Positions 1 through 11,103 of a DNA stretch of 49,635 nucleotides are shown piece by piece; position 1 is the first letter of the stretch; every line of letters begins with the position of its first letter. This stretch comes from Elusimicrobiota bacterium (GTDB lineage Bacteria; Elusimicrobiota; UBA8919). The translations under genes and the position numbers were made by a program. The stretch spans positions 1 through 49,635 of the forward strand of contig JAFGLF010000077.1 of NCBI GenBank assembly GCA_016928195.1. Reading direction: 5' to 3'. Under the pieces are notes generated by a model, which did not search any database, was not told where the DNA came from, and saw only the letters and a program-made list of their open reading frames with translations.

Positions 1-998
<998 letters not shown>

Positions 999-1049
999 GT
1001 ATTTTTTGGTTTAATAAAGACACAAAAGATTATAATAAGTAGTTAATTT

Positions 1050-1169
<120 letters not shown>

Positions 1170-1240
1170 TTTTTTTAACGATATTTATTTTAGTTTACGG
1201 GTCAAAGAAAGCGGGGTCCCAGGAAGGGATTAAATAGAAA

Positions 1241-1328
1241 GACAATTTTAAAGATTAAAAAATTGGAAAGATTTAAAAAGGTTTTAATCTTTATAATTTT
1301 TCTAATTTTTAATAATTTTTTAATTGTC
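1241..1328 (+). repeat. Inverted tandem-arm element, AAAGATT type, in rplJ leader
   Basis: It starts GACAATT (1241-1247) and ends AATTGTC (1322-1328), a perfect 7-bp inverted terminus. Between them lie AAAGATT-like units on the left and AATCTTT/TCTAATTTTT units on the right. It is the same design as the elements before rpsS, rpsC, rplX and rplF, but here it precedes an attenuator instead of a start codon. Confidence 0.8.
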
Positions 1329-1334
1329 ATTTTA

Positions 1335-1404
1335 TCCCCCGCCGAGACAGAAGGATTGAGATAGATAATTATCTTCCTGTATGTTCTCGGGGAGATTTTT
1401 TTTT
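1335..1404 (+). promoter_or_regulatory. L10-type leader with intrinsic terminator upstream of rplJ
   Basis: CCGAGA at 1342-1347 pairs with TCTCGG at 1385-1390, enclosing CAGAAGGA and TCTTCCTG segments that pair further. The stem is followed by AGA and nine T (1396-1404), an intrinsic terminator. The form and the place directly before rplJ match the L10 leader family, in which the L10-L12 complex binds the leader and represses its own operon. The rplJ ribosome site GGAG (1411-1414) lies after the T run. The family call is from memory of the motif, not from a model search. Confidence 0.7.
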
Positions 1405-1420
1405 ATAAGCGGAGTGGGTT

Positions 1421-1951
1421 ATGATTAAAACCAGGCAAGAGAAAGAAGAATTTGTAAAATTATTTGAAGCAGAATTGAAAAATACTAAGAACTTTTGCCT
1501 AGTGGGTTTTCAGGGGCTTACGGTAAAACAGCTGGAAGATTTAAGAAAAAAACTTAAGACTGTTGATGCTACTTTTAGTGTGGTCAAAAATCGTCTTGTT
1601 TCCAGGGTGTTTAAAACTGTTTCTTTGGGAGATTTCGGCGAGTATCTTACAGGACCGACTGCAATTGTACTTGAGAGAGGTGATCCTGTAAAAGCAAGTA
1701 AACAATTATCGACATTTTCAAAATCAAACGAGAATTTAAAATTAAAAGCAGGTTGTTTTGAAGGCAAGTTTTTAACCGCAAAAGAAATTTCTCAGATTGC
1801 TTTGTTGCCGTCCAGAGAACAGCTTATATCATCAGTTATAAGAGGTATGTTATTCCCTGTGGTTGGTATGATGAATGTTCTTTCGGCACCAATGAGGAAT
1901 TTAGTTGTAGTATTAAAACAGATAAGTGATAAAGGGGCAAGTAAAAAGTAA
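1421..1951 (+). CDS. rplJ: 50S ribosomal protein L10
   Basis: A 176-residue protein of normal L10 length. It anchors the L12 stalk to 23S rRNA through its N-terminal domain and carries L12 dimers on its C-terminal helix. The N-terminal part with FCLVGFQGLTVKQLEDLRKKL and VVKNRLVSR is typical. ATG is preceded by GGAG (1411-1414). Upstream is the L10-type attenuator, then 5S rRNA. The usual neighbours rplK and rplA are absent. rplL follows after 84 bp. In this family L10 normally represses its own operon by binding the leader. Confidence 0.97.
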   Translation: MIKTRQEKEEFVKLFEAELKNTKNFCLVGFQGLTVKQLEDLRKKLKTVDATFSVVKNRLVSRVFKTVSLGDFGEYLTGPTAIVLERGDPVKASKQLSTFSKSNENLKLKAGCFEGKFLTAKEISQIALLPSREQLISSVIRGMLFPVVGMMNVLSAPMRNLVVVLKQISDKGASKK

Positions 1952-2022
1952 GAAGTAAAAAGTAAAATTTAAGGAATTTCAATTTTCAATTTTAAATTTT
2001 AGATTTAACTTGAATTTGAATG
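1952..2022 (+). repeat. Intergenic AT-rich inverted tandem element (AAGTAAAATTT type)
   Basis: AAGTAAAAAGTAAAATTT on the left faces AATTTTAAATTTTAGATTT on the right. The rpsN leader (21864-21905) has the same vocabulary (AAGTAAAATTTA, ATTTCAATTTTAGATTTT). An intact Shine-Dalgarno region (GGGGGTG, near 2023) follows it before rplL. Confidence 0.55.
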
Positions 2023-2035
2023 GGGGTGAATTAAT

Positions 2036-2416
2036 ATGGCTACAAATGGTAAGGATGCAATTTTGGATGCAGTATCAAAGATGACTGTTATCGAACTGGC
2101 AGATTTAGTGAAGGCACTTGAAGAAAAATTCGGTGTCTCGGCAGCAAGTTTTGCTGCACCTGCAGCAGTCGCAGGAGGAGGATCTGTAGCATCAACAGAA
2201 GAAAAGACAGAATTTTCGGTAGTTCTTACTTCAGCTGGTAACCAGAAAATAAACGTTATTAAAGCAGTTCGTGAGCTCACGGGACTTGGTTTGAAAGAAG
2301 CTAAGGACCTTGTTGAAGGTGCTCCGAAGCCAGTCAAAGAAGGTGTGCAGAAAGCTCAGGCTGAAGAAATTAAAAAGAAACTCACTGAAGCCGGTGCAAG
2401 TGTTGAAGTGAAGTAA
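2036..2416 (+). CDS. rplL: 50S ribosomal protein L7/L12
   Basis: A 126-residue stalk protein that recruits and stimulates the translational GTPases. The N-terminal dimerization domain ([16 protein letters not shown]), an alanine-rich hinge (residues 37-50) and the C-terminal domain with [17 protein letters not shown] are all present. It follows rplJ in the standard order. The ATG has a strong G-rich ribosome site about 10 nt upstream. Confidence 0.98.
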   Translation: MATNGKDAILDAVSKMTVIELADLVKALEEKFGVSAASFAAPAAVAGGGSVASTEEKTEFSVVLTSAGNQKINVIKAVRELTGLGLKEAKDLVEGAPKPVKEGVQKAQAEEIKKKLTEAGASVEVK

Positions 2417-2419
2417 AGT

Positions 2420-2515
2420 ACACGCGAATATACGCGAGTGAAAAGACAACGCGAATATACGTCCGCTGCGGCGGATTGGATTTGCGACCATTCGCGTTTG
2501 CGAACGGAGTGAGCA
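2420..2515 (+). repeat. Inverted tandem element, CGCGAATA type, before rpoB
   Basis: The left arm repeats ACGCGAATATACGCG. The right arm carries GATTTGCGACCATTCGCG. TCCGCTGCGGCGGA forms a central hairpin. It ends GAACGGAGTGAGCAGAAT just before ATG, a suffix related to those before infA and rplB. GGAG within that suffix can serve as the ribosome site. Confidence 0.7.
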
Positions 2516-2519
2516 GAAT

Positions 2520-5500
2520 ATGAAAAGAATAAGTTTTGCTAAAATTCCTACAGTGCTTAATTTGCCCGATTTGGTTGAGGTCCAGAAAAATTCTTTTAAG
2601 GACTTTCTACAGGAAGATGTTGAACCTGAAAAAAGAAAACTTATCGGGCTCCAGGCAGCTTTTCTTGATGTGTTTCCAATAACATCTTCGAATGGTGAAT
2701 ATATTCTTGAGTTTGTTAATTATGAGATAGGTACGCCTAAGTTTACTGAAGAAACCGCATCGCATACAGATTCAAGTTATGCAGCACCGATTAAAGCCGT
2801 TTTCCGGCTTTTATCTAAACAGCCGAAAGGTGCCCCAAAAGAAATATCACAGCAAGAAGTTTATATGTGTGATTTGCCGTTAATGACAAAGAACGCATCA
2901 TTTATAATAAACGGTGTTGAAAGAATTGTTGTGACACAGATGCATCGTTCTCCAGGTGTTATATTTGAAGAAGATGTAGAAACAAAGATTTCTACTTATG
3001 GTAAACATCTTTATTTTGCAAGAATAATTCCTTATCGCGGAGCATGGGTAGAGTTTGAGTTTGATGATAAAAATATTTTATGGGTAAGAATTGATAAGAA
3101 GAGGAAATTCCTGGCAACCACTCTTCTTAGGGCCTGCGGAATTAAAAAAGATTCGGATATATTAAAAATATTTTATGAAAAAGAAGATATTCCTTTTGAC
3201 AAAAAAGCTATAGGACGCATTACTGTTGAAGATGTCGTTGATACGAAAACCGGAGAAATTTTGATAGAAGCAAACAAGAGAATTACGGAAGAACTTTGGG
3301 AAAATCTTCATAAATCCCCGAATCATAAAAGCATTAAAAGCTTACCGGTTATTATAACAGATGTAGAAGTTGAAGACGGTTTTGTTAAAGATATGACAAT
3401 TCATGAAACACTTCTTCAAGATAAAAATAAAACCAAGCAAGAAGCAATAATGGATATTTATAAAAAAATTCGGGCGATGGAGTTTATAAGTGCTGACCAG
3501 GCAGCAAATTATTTTGAGAACCTTATATTAAAAAATCCTAAAAAATATGATTTGTCAAAAGTAGGAAGATATAAATTAAACAAGAAATTAAAGGTAGTAT
3601 TTGACGAATTAAAACTTGATGTTCCAAAAGAAACTAAAAAGACACTTACGCCAGAGGATATTATAGCGGTAATAAAATATGTTCTGGATTTAAATAATGG
3701 GATTTCCGATAGACAAATTGATGATATAGATCATTTAGGTAATCGTAGGATCAGGGCTGTTGGTGAACTTCTGGAAAACCAAATGCGTATAGGACTTGCT
3801 CACATGGTTCGTTTGACCCGCGAGAAAATGAACATGCAGGATCGTTCCCAGATCACTCCTAGAACAATATTAAATACACAACCAGTAATAGGAATAGTTA
3901 GAAGGTTTTTCGGAACAGGGCAGTTGTCACAATTTATGGATCAGATAAATCCGCTTGCAGAATTAACACATAAACGCAGGCTTTCAGCATTGGGGCCTGG
4001 CGGTCTTCATAGAAAAAGAGCAGGATTTGAAGTCAGGGATGTCCATCACACTCATTACGGTAGAATATGTCCTATTGAAACACCAGAAGGTCCTAATATA
4101 GGACTTATTACATCATTAGCCTGTTATTCAAAAGTAAATGAGTATGGACTTTTAGAAACACCTTATAGAAAGGTTATAAAAGGCAGAGTTACAGACGAGA
4201 TAGAATATCTTACCGCTGATAAAGAGGATGAATTTACAATTGCTCAGGCAAATTCTCCGATTGATAAGACCGGTAAATTTACTACAAACACTGTTTCTGC
4301 TCGCCATGGTACCGGAGATTTTATTTTTGTAAATCCATCAGATATCGATTATATGGATATTTCCCCTTTACAGGTTGTCTCAACTTCCGCAGCACTTATT
4401 CCTTTCCTTGAACATGACGATGCAAACCGTGCTTTAATGGGTTCCAATATGATGAGACAAGCGGTCCCGCTTTTGATTACAGAACAACCGGTTGTTGCAA
4501 CGGGAATTGAAAACAGGATTGCTATGGATTCCGGAGCGGTTATCGTCAGTAATAAAAATGGACAGGTATTAAGTGTTGATTCAAACCAGATAGCGGTTCA
4601 GGATAAACAGACACAGGAAATTGACGTCTATAGATTAAAGAAATTTGAAAGGTCAAATCAGGATACCTGTATTAATCAAATTCCTATTGTTCAGAAAGGT
4701 GAGTTGGTTAAAAAAGGCCAGGCACTCGCAGATGGTGCTGCAACAAGAGAAGGCTCCCTTGCTCTTGGCAGAAACCTTTTGGTTGCGTTTATGTCGTGGG
4801 AAGGATACAATTATGAGGATGCGATTTTAGTATCAGAGAAAGTTGCCAGGGAAGATATATTTACATCGGTCCATATTCAGGAGTTTATAGTTGAAGCAAG
4901 GGATACAAAAATGGGTCCCGAAGAGATAACTAAGGATATACCAAACGTATCAAAGGATGCACTTTTGAATCTGGATGAAGACGGTATTATTACTGTTGGA
5001 AGCATTGTAGAGCCCGGAGATATATTGGTCGGGAAAGTAGCTCCTAAAGGTGATCAGCAAACAACTCCCGAAGAAAGACTTTTAAGAGTAATTTTTGGAA
5101 AGAAAGCAGAGGATGTAAAAGATGCTGCCCTCAGGGTTCCTCCGGGTGTGTATGGTAAGGTGAGCGATGTAAAAGTATTTACAAGAAAAGAAAAACTTAC
5201 TAAAGAAGAAACAAGAAAGAGAGTGAAAGAAATAGAAGGAAAATATAAAAAGGAATTAGAAGCTGCTAAAAATATTCTTTCTGAAAGTATAAAAACGCTT
5301 AAGGCATCTAAGTTGAAGGCCAGTGAAAGAAAAGAAGAAATAGAAAAAGCAAAGGATCTTTTTAAGAAACGGCAAATTGAAGTTAAAAAATCGGAAAAAT
5401 TTGAAAAAGAATCCCTCAAAACAGGTGATGAACTTCCTATAAGTGTGAATAAAATCGTAAAGATTTATATAGCAATGTTGAGAAAACTTCAAGTTGGAGA

Positions 5501-6215
5501 TAAAATTTCCGGCAGGCACGGTAATAAAGGGGTTGTTGCTAAAATTCTTCCTATTGAAGATATGCCTTATATGCCGGATGGTACACCTGTGGATATGGTT
5601 ATTTCACCATTATCGGTTCCTTCCAGAATGAATGTCGGACAAATTCTGGAAATGATGCTTGGATGGGCCGGAATAATGATATCAACCCAGATGGTTTGTC
5701 CGGTTTTTGACAGTGCAAAGGAAGGAGAAGTTAAAAATCAGATTGCAAATGCTAAAAAACATTTAATTGAGAAAGGCGTTAATTCAAAATTTTTACCTGA
5801 TGATAGTTGCCGGATTACACTTTATGACGGCCGCACCGGAGTTCCGTTTCACGAAAAGATTACAATCGGGTATATGTATGTTATGAAACTGGCACATCTT
5901 GTTGACGATAAAATGCATGCCCGTTCGACCGGACCTTATTCACTTATAACAAGACAGCCGCTTGGAGGAAAGGCACAGTTTGGAGGTCAGCGTGTCGGTG
6001 AGATGGAGGTCTGGGCTATTGAGGGTTACGGAGCTTCCCACACACTGCAGGAGTTTTTAACGATAAAAAGTGATGATGTGGCCGGAAGAACAAAGATGTA
6101 TGAAGCTATAATAAACAATAAACCTATAACACAAATGGGTGTTCCTGAGTCCTTTAAAGTTTTGGTAAAGGAACTTCAGGCATTAGGTTTAAATATCGAA
6201 TTACAGAAAAAATAG
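2520..6215 (+). CDS. rpoB: DNA-directed RNA polymerase subunit beta
   Basis: A 1231-residue beta subunit of the transcribing core enzyme. RSPGVIFE lies in the N-terminal part. The rifampicin pocket near residues 466-500 has GTGQLSQFMDQINPL then THKRRLSALGPGG, with the D, H and S of sensitive-type enzymes. The C-terminal GGKAQFGGQRVGEMEVWA block is intact. A lysine/glutamate-rich helical stretch at about residues 885-965 precedes LQVGDKISGRHGNKG, the usual site of lineage-specific length variation. rpoC follows after about 100 bp. Confidence 0.99.
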   Translation: MKRISFAKIPTVLNLPDLVEVQKNSFKDFLQEDVEPEKRKLIGLQAAFLDVFPITSSNGEYILEFVNYEIGTPKFTEETASHTDSSYAAPIKAVFRLLSKQPKGAPKEISQQEVYMCDLPLMTKNASFIINGVERIVVTQMHRSPGVIFEEDVETKISTYGKHLYFARIIPYRGAWVEFEFDDKNILWVRIDKKRKFLATTLLRACGIKKDSDILKIFYEKEDIPFDKKAIGRITVEDVVDTKTGEILIEANKRITEELWENLHKSPNHKSIKSLPVIITDVEVEDGFVKDMTIHETLLQDKNKTKQEAIMDIYKKIRAMEFISADQAANYFENLILKNPKKYDLSKVGRYKLNKKLKVVFDELKLDVPKETKKTLTPEDIIAVIKYVLDLNNGISDRQIDDIDHLGNRRIRAVGELLENQMRIGLAHMVRLTREKMNMQDRSQITPRTILNTQPVIGIVRRFFGTGQLSQFMDQINPLAELTHKRRLSALGPGGLHRKRAGFEVRDVHHTHYGRICPIETPEGPNIGLITSLACYSKVNEYGLLETPYRKVIKGRVTDEIEYLTADKEDEFTIAQANSPIDKTGKFTTNTVSARHGTGDFIFVNPSDIDYMDISPLQVVSTSAALIPFLEHDDANRALMGSNMMRQAVPLLITEQPVVATGIENRIAMDSGAVIVSNKNGQVLSVDSNQIAVQDKQTQEIDVYRLKKFERSNQDTCINQIPIVQKGELVKKGQALADGAATREGSLALGRNLLVAFMSWEGYNYEDAILVSEKVAREDIFTSVHIQEFIVEARDTKMGPEEITKDIPNVSKDALLNLDEDGIITVGSIVEPGDILVGKVAPKGDQQTTPEERLLRVIFGKKAEDVKDAALRVPPGVYGKVSDVKVFTRKEKLTKEETRKRVKEIEGKYKKELEAAKNILSESIKTLKASKLKASERKEEIEKAKDLFKKRQIEVKKSEKFEKESLKTGDELPISVNKIVKIYIAMLRKLQVGDKISGRHGNKGVVAKILPIEDMPYMPDGTPVDMVISPLSVPSRMNVGQILEMMLGWAGIMISTQMVCPVFDSAKEGEVKNQIANAKKHLIEKGVNSKFLPDDSCRITLYDGRTGVPFHEKITIGYMYVMKLAHLVDDKMHARSTGPYSLITRQPLGGKAQFGGQRVGEMEVWAIEGYGASHTLQEFLTIKSDDVAGRTKMYEAIINNKPITQMGVPESFKVLVKELQALGLNIELQKK

Positions 6216-6300
6216 AAATACGGTGGAAATACAATAGAAATACTATAGAAATTGATTGTTACAATTAGATTCAATTTGTTTCTATGAGTTTCGTTTTAAC
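6216..6300 (+). repeat. Inverted tandem element, GGAAATAC type, before rpoC
   Basis: The left arm repeats GGTGGAAATAC, AATAGAAATAC and TATAGAAATTG. The right part holds CAATTTGTTTCTATGAGTTTCG. A related left arm occurs before the PorV-TPR gene (44101-44142). The rpoC ribosome site GGAGTT follows it intact. Confidence 0.6.
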
Positions 6301-6312
6301 GGAGTTAAAATA

Positions 6313-9300
6313 ATGAAGTTTACTAAAAAACAGGGAAAGTTTTTAAAGTCCAAAAAGAGAAGATTAGTACCACAGCTAAATTATTCTGACTTTAATAAGA
6401 TTAAGATTTCGCTTGCTTCACCGGAATCTATACGTTCATGGAGTTACGGGGAAGTTAGAAAACCAGAAACAATTAATTATAGAACATTTAAACCGGAAAG
6501 GGACGGTCTTTTTTGCGAGAAAATTTTTGGTCCGGTTCATGACTGGGAATGTAATTGTGGAAAATATAAATATATTAAACACAAAGGTATAACGTGCGAT
6601 CGTTGCGGTGTTGAGGTTACAGAATCAAAAGTTCGTCGGGAAAGAATGGGGCATATAGAACTTGCAACACCAATCATACATATATGGTTTTTAAGGAAAA
6701 ACCCCTCAAAACTTGCAATTCTTTTGGATATGAAACTTTCAGATATTGAAAAGGTTGTTTACTATGCACGCTACATTGTTTTATCTATAGAAAAAAATGA
6801 AAACAAACTTCCGATATATGAAAAACAGCTTATTAGTGACGAAGAATATCAAAAATTTAATAATGAATCAGGATTAAAATTTAAAGCCGGGATCGGTGCT
6901 TCCGCAATTCTGGAGCTGGTAAAAAATATAGATTTGGAACAGGAAGTAAAAAAATTACGTGCTGATTTAAAGAAAGAAAAATCGGAAGCAAACAGAATAA
7001 AAATAGTAAAAAGATTGCGTCTTATAAATGGTTTTTTGAGAGCCGGTATTAAACCGGAATGGATGATATTAAGAACCATTCCTGTTTTGCCTCCGGATCT
7101 AAGACCATTAGTTCCTCTTGATGGCGGAAGGTTTGCAGCATCAGACCTAAATGATTTGTATAGAAGGATAATAAACAGAAACAACCGGTTGAGACATCTG
7201 GAATCACTTAAATCCCCTGAACTTATGATACACAATGAAAAACGGTTGCTTCAGGAATCAGTCGATTCGCTTATAGAAAATGGCGCCAAAGGTAAAGTTG
7301 TAACAGGTGCCGGCAATCGTCCTTTAAAATCACTTTCTGATATTATTAAAGGTAAAACGGGACGCTTCCGTCAGAATCTTTTGGGTAAAAGAGTTGATTA
7401 TTCCGGGAGGAGCGTTATTGTTGTAGGTCCGGAGTTGAAACTTAATCAGTGTGGTCTTCCGAAAGAGATGGCACTTGAGTTATTTAAACCATATATAATA
7501 AGAGAGATTATTAATCGGGGACTCGTATCGTCATTAAAAGCAGCAAAAAGATTTCTTGAGAAACAGAGGCCGGAGGTATGGGATATTCTTGAGAATATTA
7601 TTAAAAATCATCCTGTTATGTTGAATAGGGCGCCAACTCTTCACCGTTTGGGGATTCAGGCTTTCGAACCGGTTTTAATTGAAGGTCGTGCAATTCGTCT
7701 TCATCCGTTGACATGTGCTGCATTTAATGCTGATTTTGACGGTGACCAGATGGCGGTCCATATTCCATTATCCGCAAAAGCTATAGATGAGGTTAAGGAA
7801 AGAATCCTGTCAACAAATAATCTGCTTCTGCCTTCAAATGGCCGTCCCGTAGTATCACCTTCGCAGGATATGGTACTCGGATGTTATTACCTTACTAAAC
7901 CTAAGTCGAATGTTCTAGGTGAGGGTATGATTTTTTCCGATCAAGAGGAAGTTATAACAGCTCATCAGAATGGTGGAATTGATTTAAACGCTAAAATAAA
8001 AGTAAAAGGTATAAATCAAATTTGTGAAAAGAATTTGCAGCCATCCGAACAAATGGATCCTGATAAGTGGATCGATTATACAACAGTAGGAAGAGTGATT
8101 TTTAATAATATTCTTCCCAAGGAGATAGATTTTATTAATAAAACAATCGGGAAAAAAGATATTTCCCATATTGTAGAAATGTCTTTTAAACGGTTCGGGA
8201 ATAACCCAACAGTTGATCTTTTAGATAAATTGAAAAAGATGGGTTTTAAATATGCAACACTCTCCGGACTTTCCATTTCTGTTGATGACCTTATAGTACC
8301 CCCGGAAAAGGAGAAGATATTAAAGGAAGCAAGAAGAGAAGTGCATGAGGTTGAAAGCCAGGCCAGAAAAGGAATAATAACCAATCTTGAAAGATATAAT
8401 AGGGTAATAGATATTTGGACCCATGCCACGGACACTATTTGTAATTTAATGTTTGATAAAATGTCTGCATCAGAGAAACAGCCGTATAAAGAAGGAGAAG
8501 CCAAGTTTAATTCAGTATTTATTATGGCTGATTCCGGTTCCCGCGGCAGTCGTGCTCAGGTAAGACAGCTGGGAGGTATGAGAGGTCTTATGGCTAAGCC
8601 GGCAAAACGTCTTACCGGTCAGATAGGAGAAATTATCGAACAGCCGGTTGAATCAAACTTTAGAGAAGGTCTTACCGTTTTGGAGTATTTTATTTCAACT
8701 CATGGAGGACGAAAAGGACTTGCAGATACTGCTCTTAAAACTTCTGAAGCAGGTTATTTAACGCGTCGTCTTATTGATGTAGCACACGATGTTGTGGTTA
8801 CCGAAGAAGATTGCGGTACTCTTAATGGGGTAAAGGTTGGTGCTATAGTAGCGGCCGGTGAAGCAATAGAATTATTATCAGAAAGAATAGTGGGACGCTG
8901 TGCTCTGGATAACGTTGTTGGTGTTATACAAACACCGACAGGAGAATATAAAGAAGAGTTGATAGTAAAAGAAAATAAAATAATAACTGTAGAAGAAGCG
9001 GAAAATGTAAAAAGAGCCGGTATTGAAACAATAAGAATTAGGTCAGTATTAACCTGTGAAACAAAAAATGGAGTTTGTGCTAAATGTTATGGTATTAATC
9101 TTGCTACCGGTAAACCTGCAGAATTGGGTGATGCAGTAGGTATTATAGCTGCCCAGTCAATAGGTGAGCCCGGGACACAGTTAACATTAAGGACATTTCA
9201 TATCGGCGGGACTGCATCCAGAATAGTCAAGGAAGCGAGTATAGTGTGTGAGAAAGATTCAACAATAAAGTTTCATAATTTAAAAACAATAAAAAATCGT

Positions 9301-10446
9301 TCGGGTAAAAAAATTGTTGTTTCCAGAAACGCTGAGGTTCAGCTGATATCTGGACGTGAAAAAGTAAATTACAAGCTTCCTTACGGTACAGAAGTAAAAT
9401 TTTCTACTGAGAAAAGAGTCCTTAAAGGTACTAATGTTGCTGAGTGGGACCCGTATACACTTCCAATTATTACAGAGTATTCCGGCAAGGTTCGGTTGCA
9501 TGATGTTGTAGAAGGTTTGACTATGCATGAGATTGAGGATAAAATAAGTAATCAAAAAGAAAGGGTTATTGTGGAATATCATGGTTCCGGTTCAAAAATG
9601 AATCCGCAGTTAGTTATTATGGATTCATCTAAGAAGGTTGCTACATATCCGCTTCCTGTTGGAACCCATATTGTTGCCTATAACGATCAGCCGGTTGAAG
9701 TCGGAGATATTATTGCGAAAATTCCAAGAGAGTATACAAAAAGCAAAGATATTACCGGGGGGCTGCCCAGGGTTGCAGAACTCTTCGATGCAAGAAAACC
9801 AAAAAATGCCGCAATCATCTCTGAGCTAGAAGGTGTTGTTAAGATAGGTTCCGAGAAAGGAACAACTGTTGTAACAATCGAAAGTGATACTGGTATAAAA
9901 CGTGAGTATTTAATTCCTCAGGGTAAACATCTTATTGTTTATGAAGGTGACAGGGTCTCAGTGGGTGAACCGCTCACCGATGGTACTATTAATCCTCATG
10001 ATATATTACATGTTTTAGATATTAAAGGAGTTCAGGAGCATCTTGTTAATGAAATTCAGGAGGTTTACCGCTTGCAGGGTGTAATGATAAACGATAAGCA
10101 TATTGAAGTAATTGTAAGACAGATGCTTTTAAATGTAAAAATTGAGAATGCCGGTGACAGCAATTTCCTGATCGGAGAAACAATTAATAAGTTTGATTTT
10201 GATAGTGAGAATAAGAGAATAGAGACTAAAGGCGGTAAGCCTGCAGAAGGTAAACCGGTACTTCTTGGTATAACAAGGTCTGCGCTTTCATCAAAATCTT
10301 TTATTTCAGCCGCTTCATTCCAGGAAACTCCCAAAGTACTGGCTGACGCTGCCGTTAGAGGTGCTGTTGATAATCTGACAGGTCTTAAAGAAAATGTTAT
10401 TATAGGTCATTTAATACCTGCAGGGACAGGTTTTAAGAAAGAATAA
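6313..10446 (+). CDS. rpoC: DNA-directed RNA polymerase subunit beta'
   Basis: A 1377-residue catalytic subunit. The start chosen is ATG 6313 behind CGGAGTTAAAATA. The frame extends upstream to 6256, but that part lies in the repeat. The N-terminal zinc finger (CNCGKY, then CDRCGVEV), the Mg-binding NADFDGD at residues 472-478, the second cysteine cluster CETKNGVCAKC and the downstream AAQSIGEPGTQLTLRTFH trigger-loop region are all intact. It is the last gene before a new promoter, so it closes the rplJ-rplL-rpoB-rpoC unit. Confidence 0.99.
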   Translation: MKFTKKQGKFLKSKKRRLVPQLNYSDFNKIKISLASPESIRSWSYGEVRKPETINYRTFKPERDGLFCEKIFGPVHDWECNCGKYKYIKHKGITCDRCGVEVTESKVRRERMGHIELATPIIHIWFLRKNPSKLAILLDMKLSDIEKVVYYARYIVLSIEKNENKLPIYEKQLISDEEYQKFNNESGLKFKAGIGASAILELVKNIDLEQEVKKLRADLKKEKSEANRIKIVKRLRLINGFLRAGIKPEWMILRTIPVLPPDLRPLVPLDGGRFAASDLNDLYRRIINRNNRLRHLESLKSPELMIHNEKRLLQESVDSLIENGAKGKVVTGAGNRPLKSLSDIIKGKTGRFRQNLLGKRVDYSGRSVIVVGPELKLNQCGLPKEMALELFKPYIIREIINRGLVSSLKAAKRFLEKQRPEVWDILENIIKNHPVMLNRAPTLHRLGIQAFEPVLIEGRAIRLHPLTCAAFNADFDGDQMAVHIPLSAKAIDEVKERILSTNNLLLPSNGRPVVSPSQDMVLGCYYLTKPKSNVLGEGMIFSDQEEVITAHQNGGIDLNAKIKVKGINQICEKNLQPSEQMDPDKWIDYTTVGRVIFNNILPKEIDFINKTIGKKDISHIVEMSFKRFGNNPTVDLLDKLKKMGFKYATLSGLSISVDDLIVPPEKEKILKEARREVHEVESQARKGIITNLERYNRVIDIWTHATDTICNLMFDKMSASEKQPYKEGEAKFNSVFIMADSGSRGSRAQVRQLGGMRGLMAKPAKRLTGQIGEIIEQPVESNFREGLTVLEYFISTHGGRKGLADTALKTSEAGYLTRRLIDVAHDVVVTEEDCGTLNGVKVGAIVAAGEAIELLSERIVGRCALDNVVGVIQTPTGEYKEELIVKENKIITVEEAENVKRAGIETIRIRSVLTCETKNGVCAKCYGINLATGKPAELGDAVGIIAAQSIGEPGTQLTLRTFHIGGTASRIVKEASIVCEKDSTIKFHNLKTIKNRSGKKIVVSRNAEVQLISGREKVNYKLPYGTEVKFSTEKRVLKGTNVAEWDPYTLPIITEYSGKVRLHDVVEGLTMHEIEDKISNQKERVIVEYHGSGSKMNPQLVIMDSSKKVATYPLPVGTHIVAYNDQPVEVGDIIAKIPREYTKSKDITGGLPRVAELFDARKPKNAAIISELEGVVKIGSEKGTTVVTIESDTGIKREYLIPQGKHLIVYEGDRVSVGEPLTDGTINPHDILHVLDIKGVQEHLVNEIQEVYRLQGVMINDKHIEVIVRQMLLNVKIENAGDSNFLIGETINKFDFDSENKRIETKGGKPAEGKPVLLGITRSALSSKSFISAASFQETPKVLADAAVRGAVDNLTGLKENVIIGHLIPAGTGFKKE

Positions 10447-10447
10447 C

Positions 10448-10476
10448 TTGACAAATTATAATAAATTTTATAAAAT
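10448..10476 (+). promoter_or_regulatory. Strong sigma70-type promoter of the str operon
   Basis: A perfect -35 box TTGACA (10448-10453) is followed by a 17-bp AT-only spacer and TAAAAT (10471-10476). It begins one base after the rpoC stop codon and is followed by about 95 bp to rpsL. The expected transcript start is near 10483, so the rpsL repeat element would lie in the 5' leader. Confidence 0.8.
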
Positions 10477-10492
10477 AGAAATCTTGACTCTA

Positions 10493-10568
10493 AAAGGTAG
10501 AGCAAAAGAGCAGAAGCGCATTAGTAGTAACTTTGCACTTCTGACTTCTGTGCTCTTGAACTAAAGTT
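10493..10568 (+). repeat. Inverted tandem-arm element, GAGCAGAA type, before rpsL
   Basis: The left end is GGTAGAGC. The left arm is GAGCAAAAGAGCAGAAG. The right arm has CACTTCTGACTTCTGTGCTC. The right end is CTAAAGTT, followed by ATT and the ATG. The terminal triplets TAG and CTA replace the commoner CAG and CTG, a compensatory pair. Confidence 0.85.
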
Positions 10569-10571
10569 ATT

Positions 10572-11018
10572 ATGCCAACAATAAATCAGTTAATTAGAAA
10601 AGGCAGACTTAATTTAAAGCGGAAGAAAAAAACGCCTGCACTTGTCAATTCTCCGCAGAGGAGAGGTGTTTGTACAAGGGTTTATACGACTACTCCTAAA
10701 AAACCTAATTCTGCGTTAAGAAAAGTGGCAAGGATTAAACTTACATCCGGTTTTGAGGTAAGTGCATATATTCCAGGAATAGGACATAATCTACAGGAAC
10801 ATTCAATAGTGCTTGTTAGGGGTGGAAGAGTCAAAGATCTTCCCGGAGTAAGGTATCACATAGTTAGAGGAGCGTTGGATACTACGGGTGTTAGCGGGAG
10901 AAACCAGGGCCGTTCGAAATATGGCGCTAAAAAAGGTAAGGCTGTTAAAATAGGCGGATCTTCACCTGCCGCAGCACCAGCGCCTGCAGCTCCGGCTCCG
11001 ACACCAGAGGGACAATAG
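10572..11018 (+). CDS. rpsL: 30S ribosomal protein S12
   Basis: A 148-residue decoding-centre protein, first gene of the str operon. The streptomycin-region motif [19 protein letters not shown] and [17 protein letters not shown] are intact, with wild-type lysines. The family is usually about 124 residues long. The extra 24 or so form a low-complexity tail of alanine and proline (residues 130-148). The ATG sits three bases after a repeat element, with no GGAG upstream. Confidence 0.98.
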   Translation: MPTINQLIRKGRLNLKRKKKTPALVNSPQRRGVCTRVYTTTPKKPNSALRKVARIKLTSGFEVSAYIPGIGHNLQEHSIVLVRGGRVKDLPGVRYHIVRGALDTTGVSGRNQGRSKYGAKKGKAVKIGGSSPAAAPAPAAPAPTPEGQ

Positions 11019-11020
11019 AA

Positions 11021-11100
11021 AGGCAGCGCAGAAGCGCAATAGAGCAGAAGAGCAGAAGTAACTACTGCACTTTTGCACTTGCTACTTTTGCACTGAAGTT
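11021..11100 (+). repeat. Inverted tandem-arm element, GAGCAGAA type, before rpsG
   Basis: The left end is AGGCAGCGC and the left arm AGAGCAGAAGAGCAGAAG. The right arm uses 8-nt units ACTTTTGC (twice or more). The right end is CTGAAGTT, then ATT-ATG. The arms pair except for an A-A mismatch recurring once per unit. Confidence 0.9.
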
Positions 11101-11103
11101 ATT

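Noticed and set aside
5054-5519. Long minus-strand frames within rpoB
   Set aside because: They are shadows of the lysine/glutamate-rich coding strand with no family signature or ribosome site.
6256-6312. Upstream extension of the beta' frame
   Set aside because: It is repeat sequence. ATG 6313 has GGAG at the right distance and gives a normal N-terminus.
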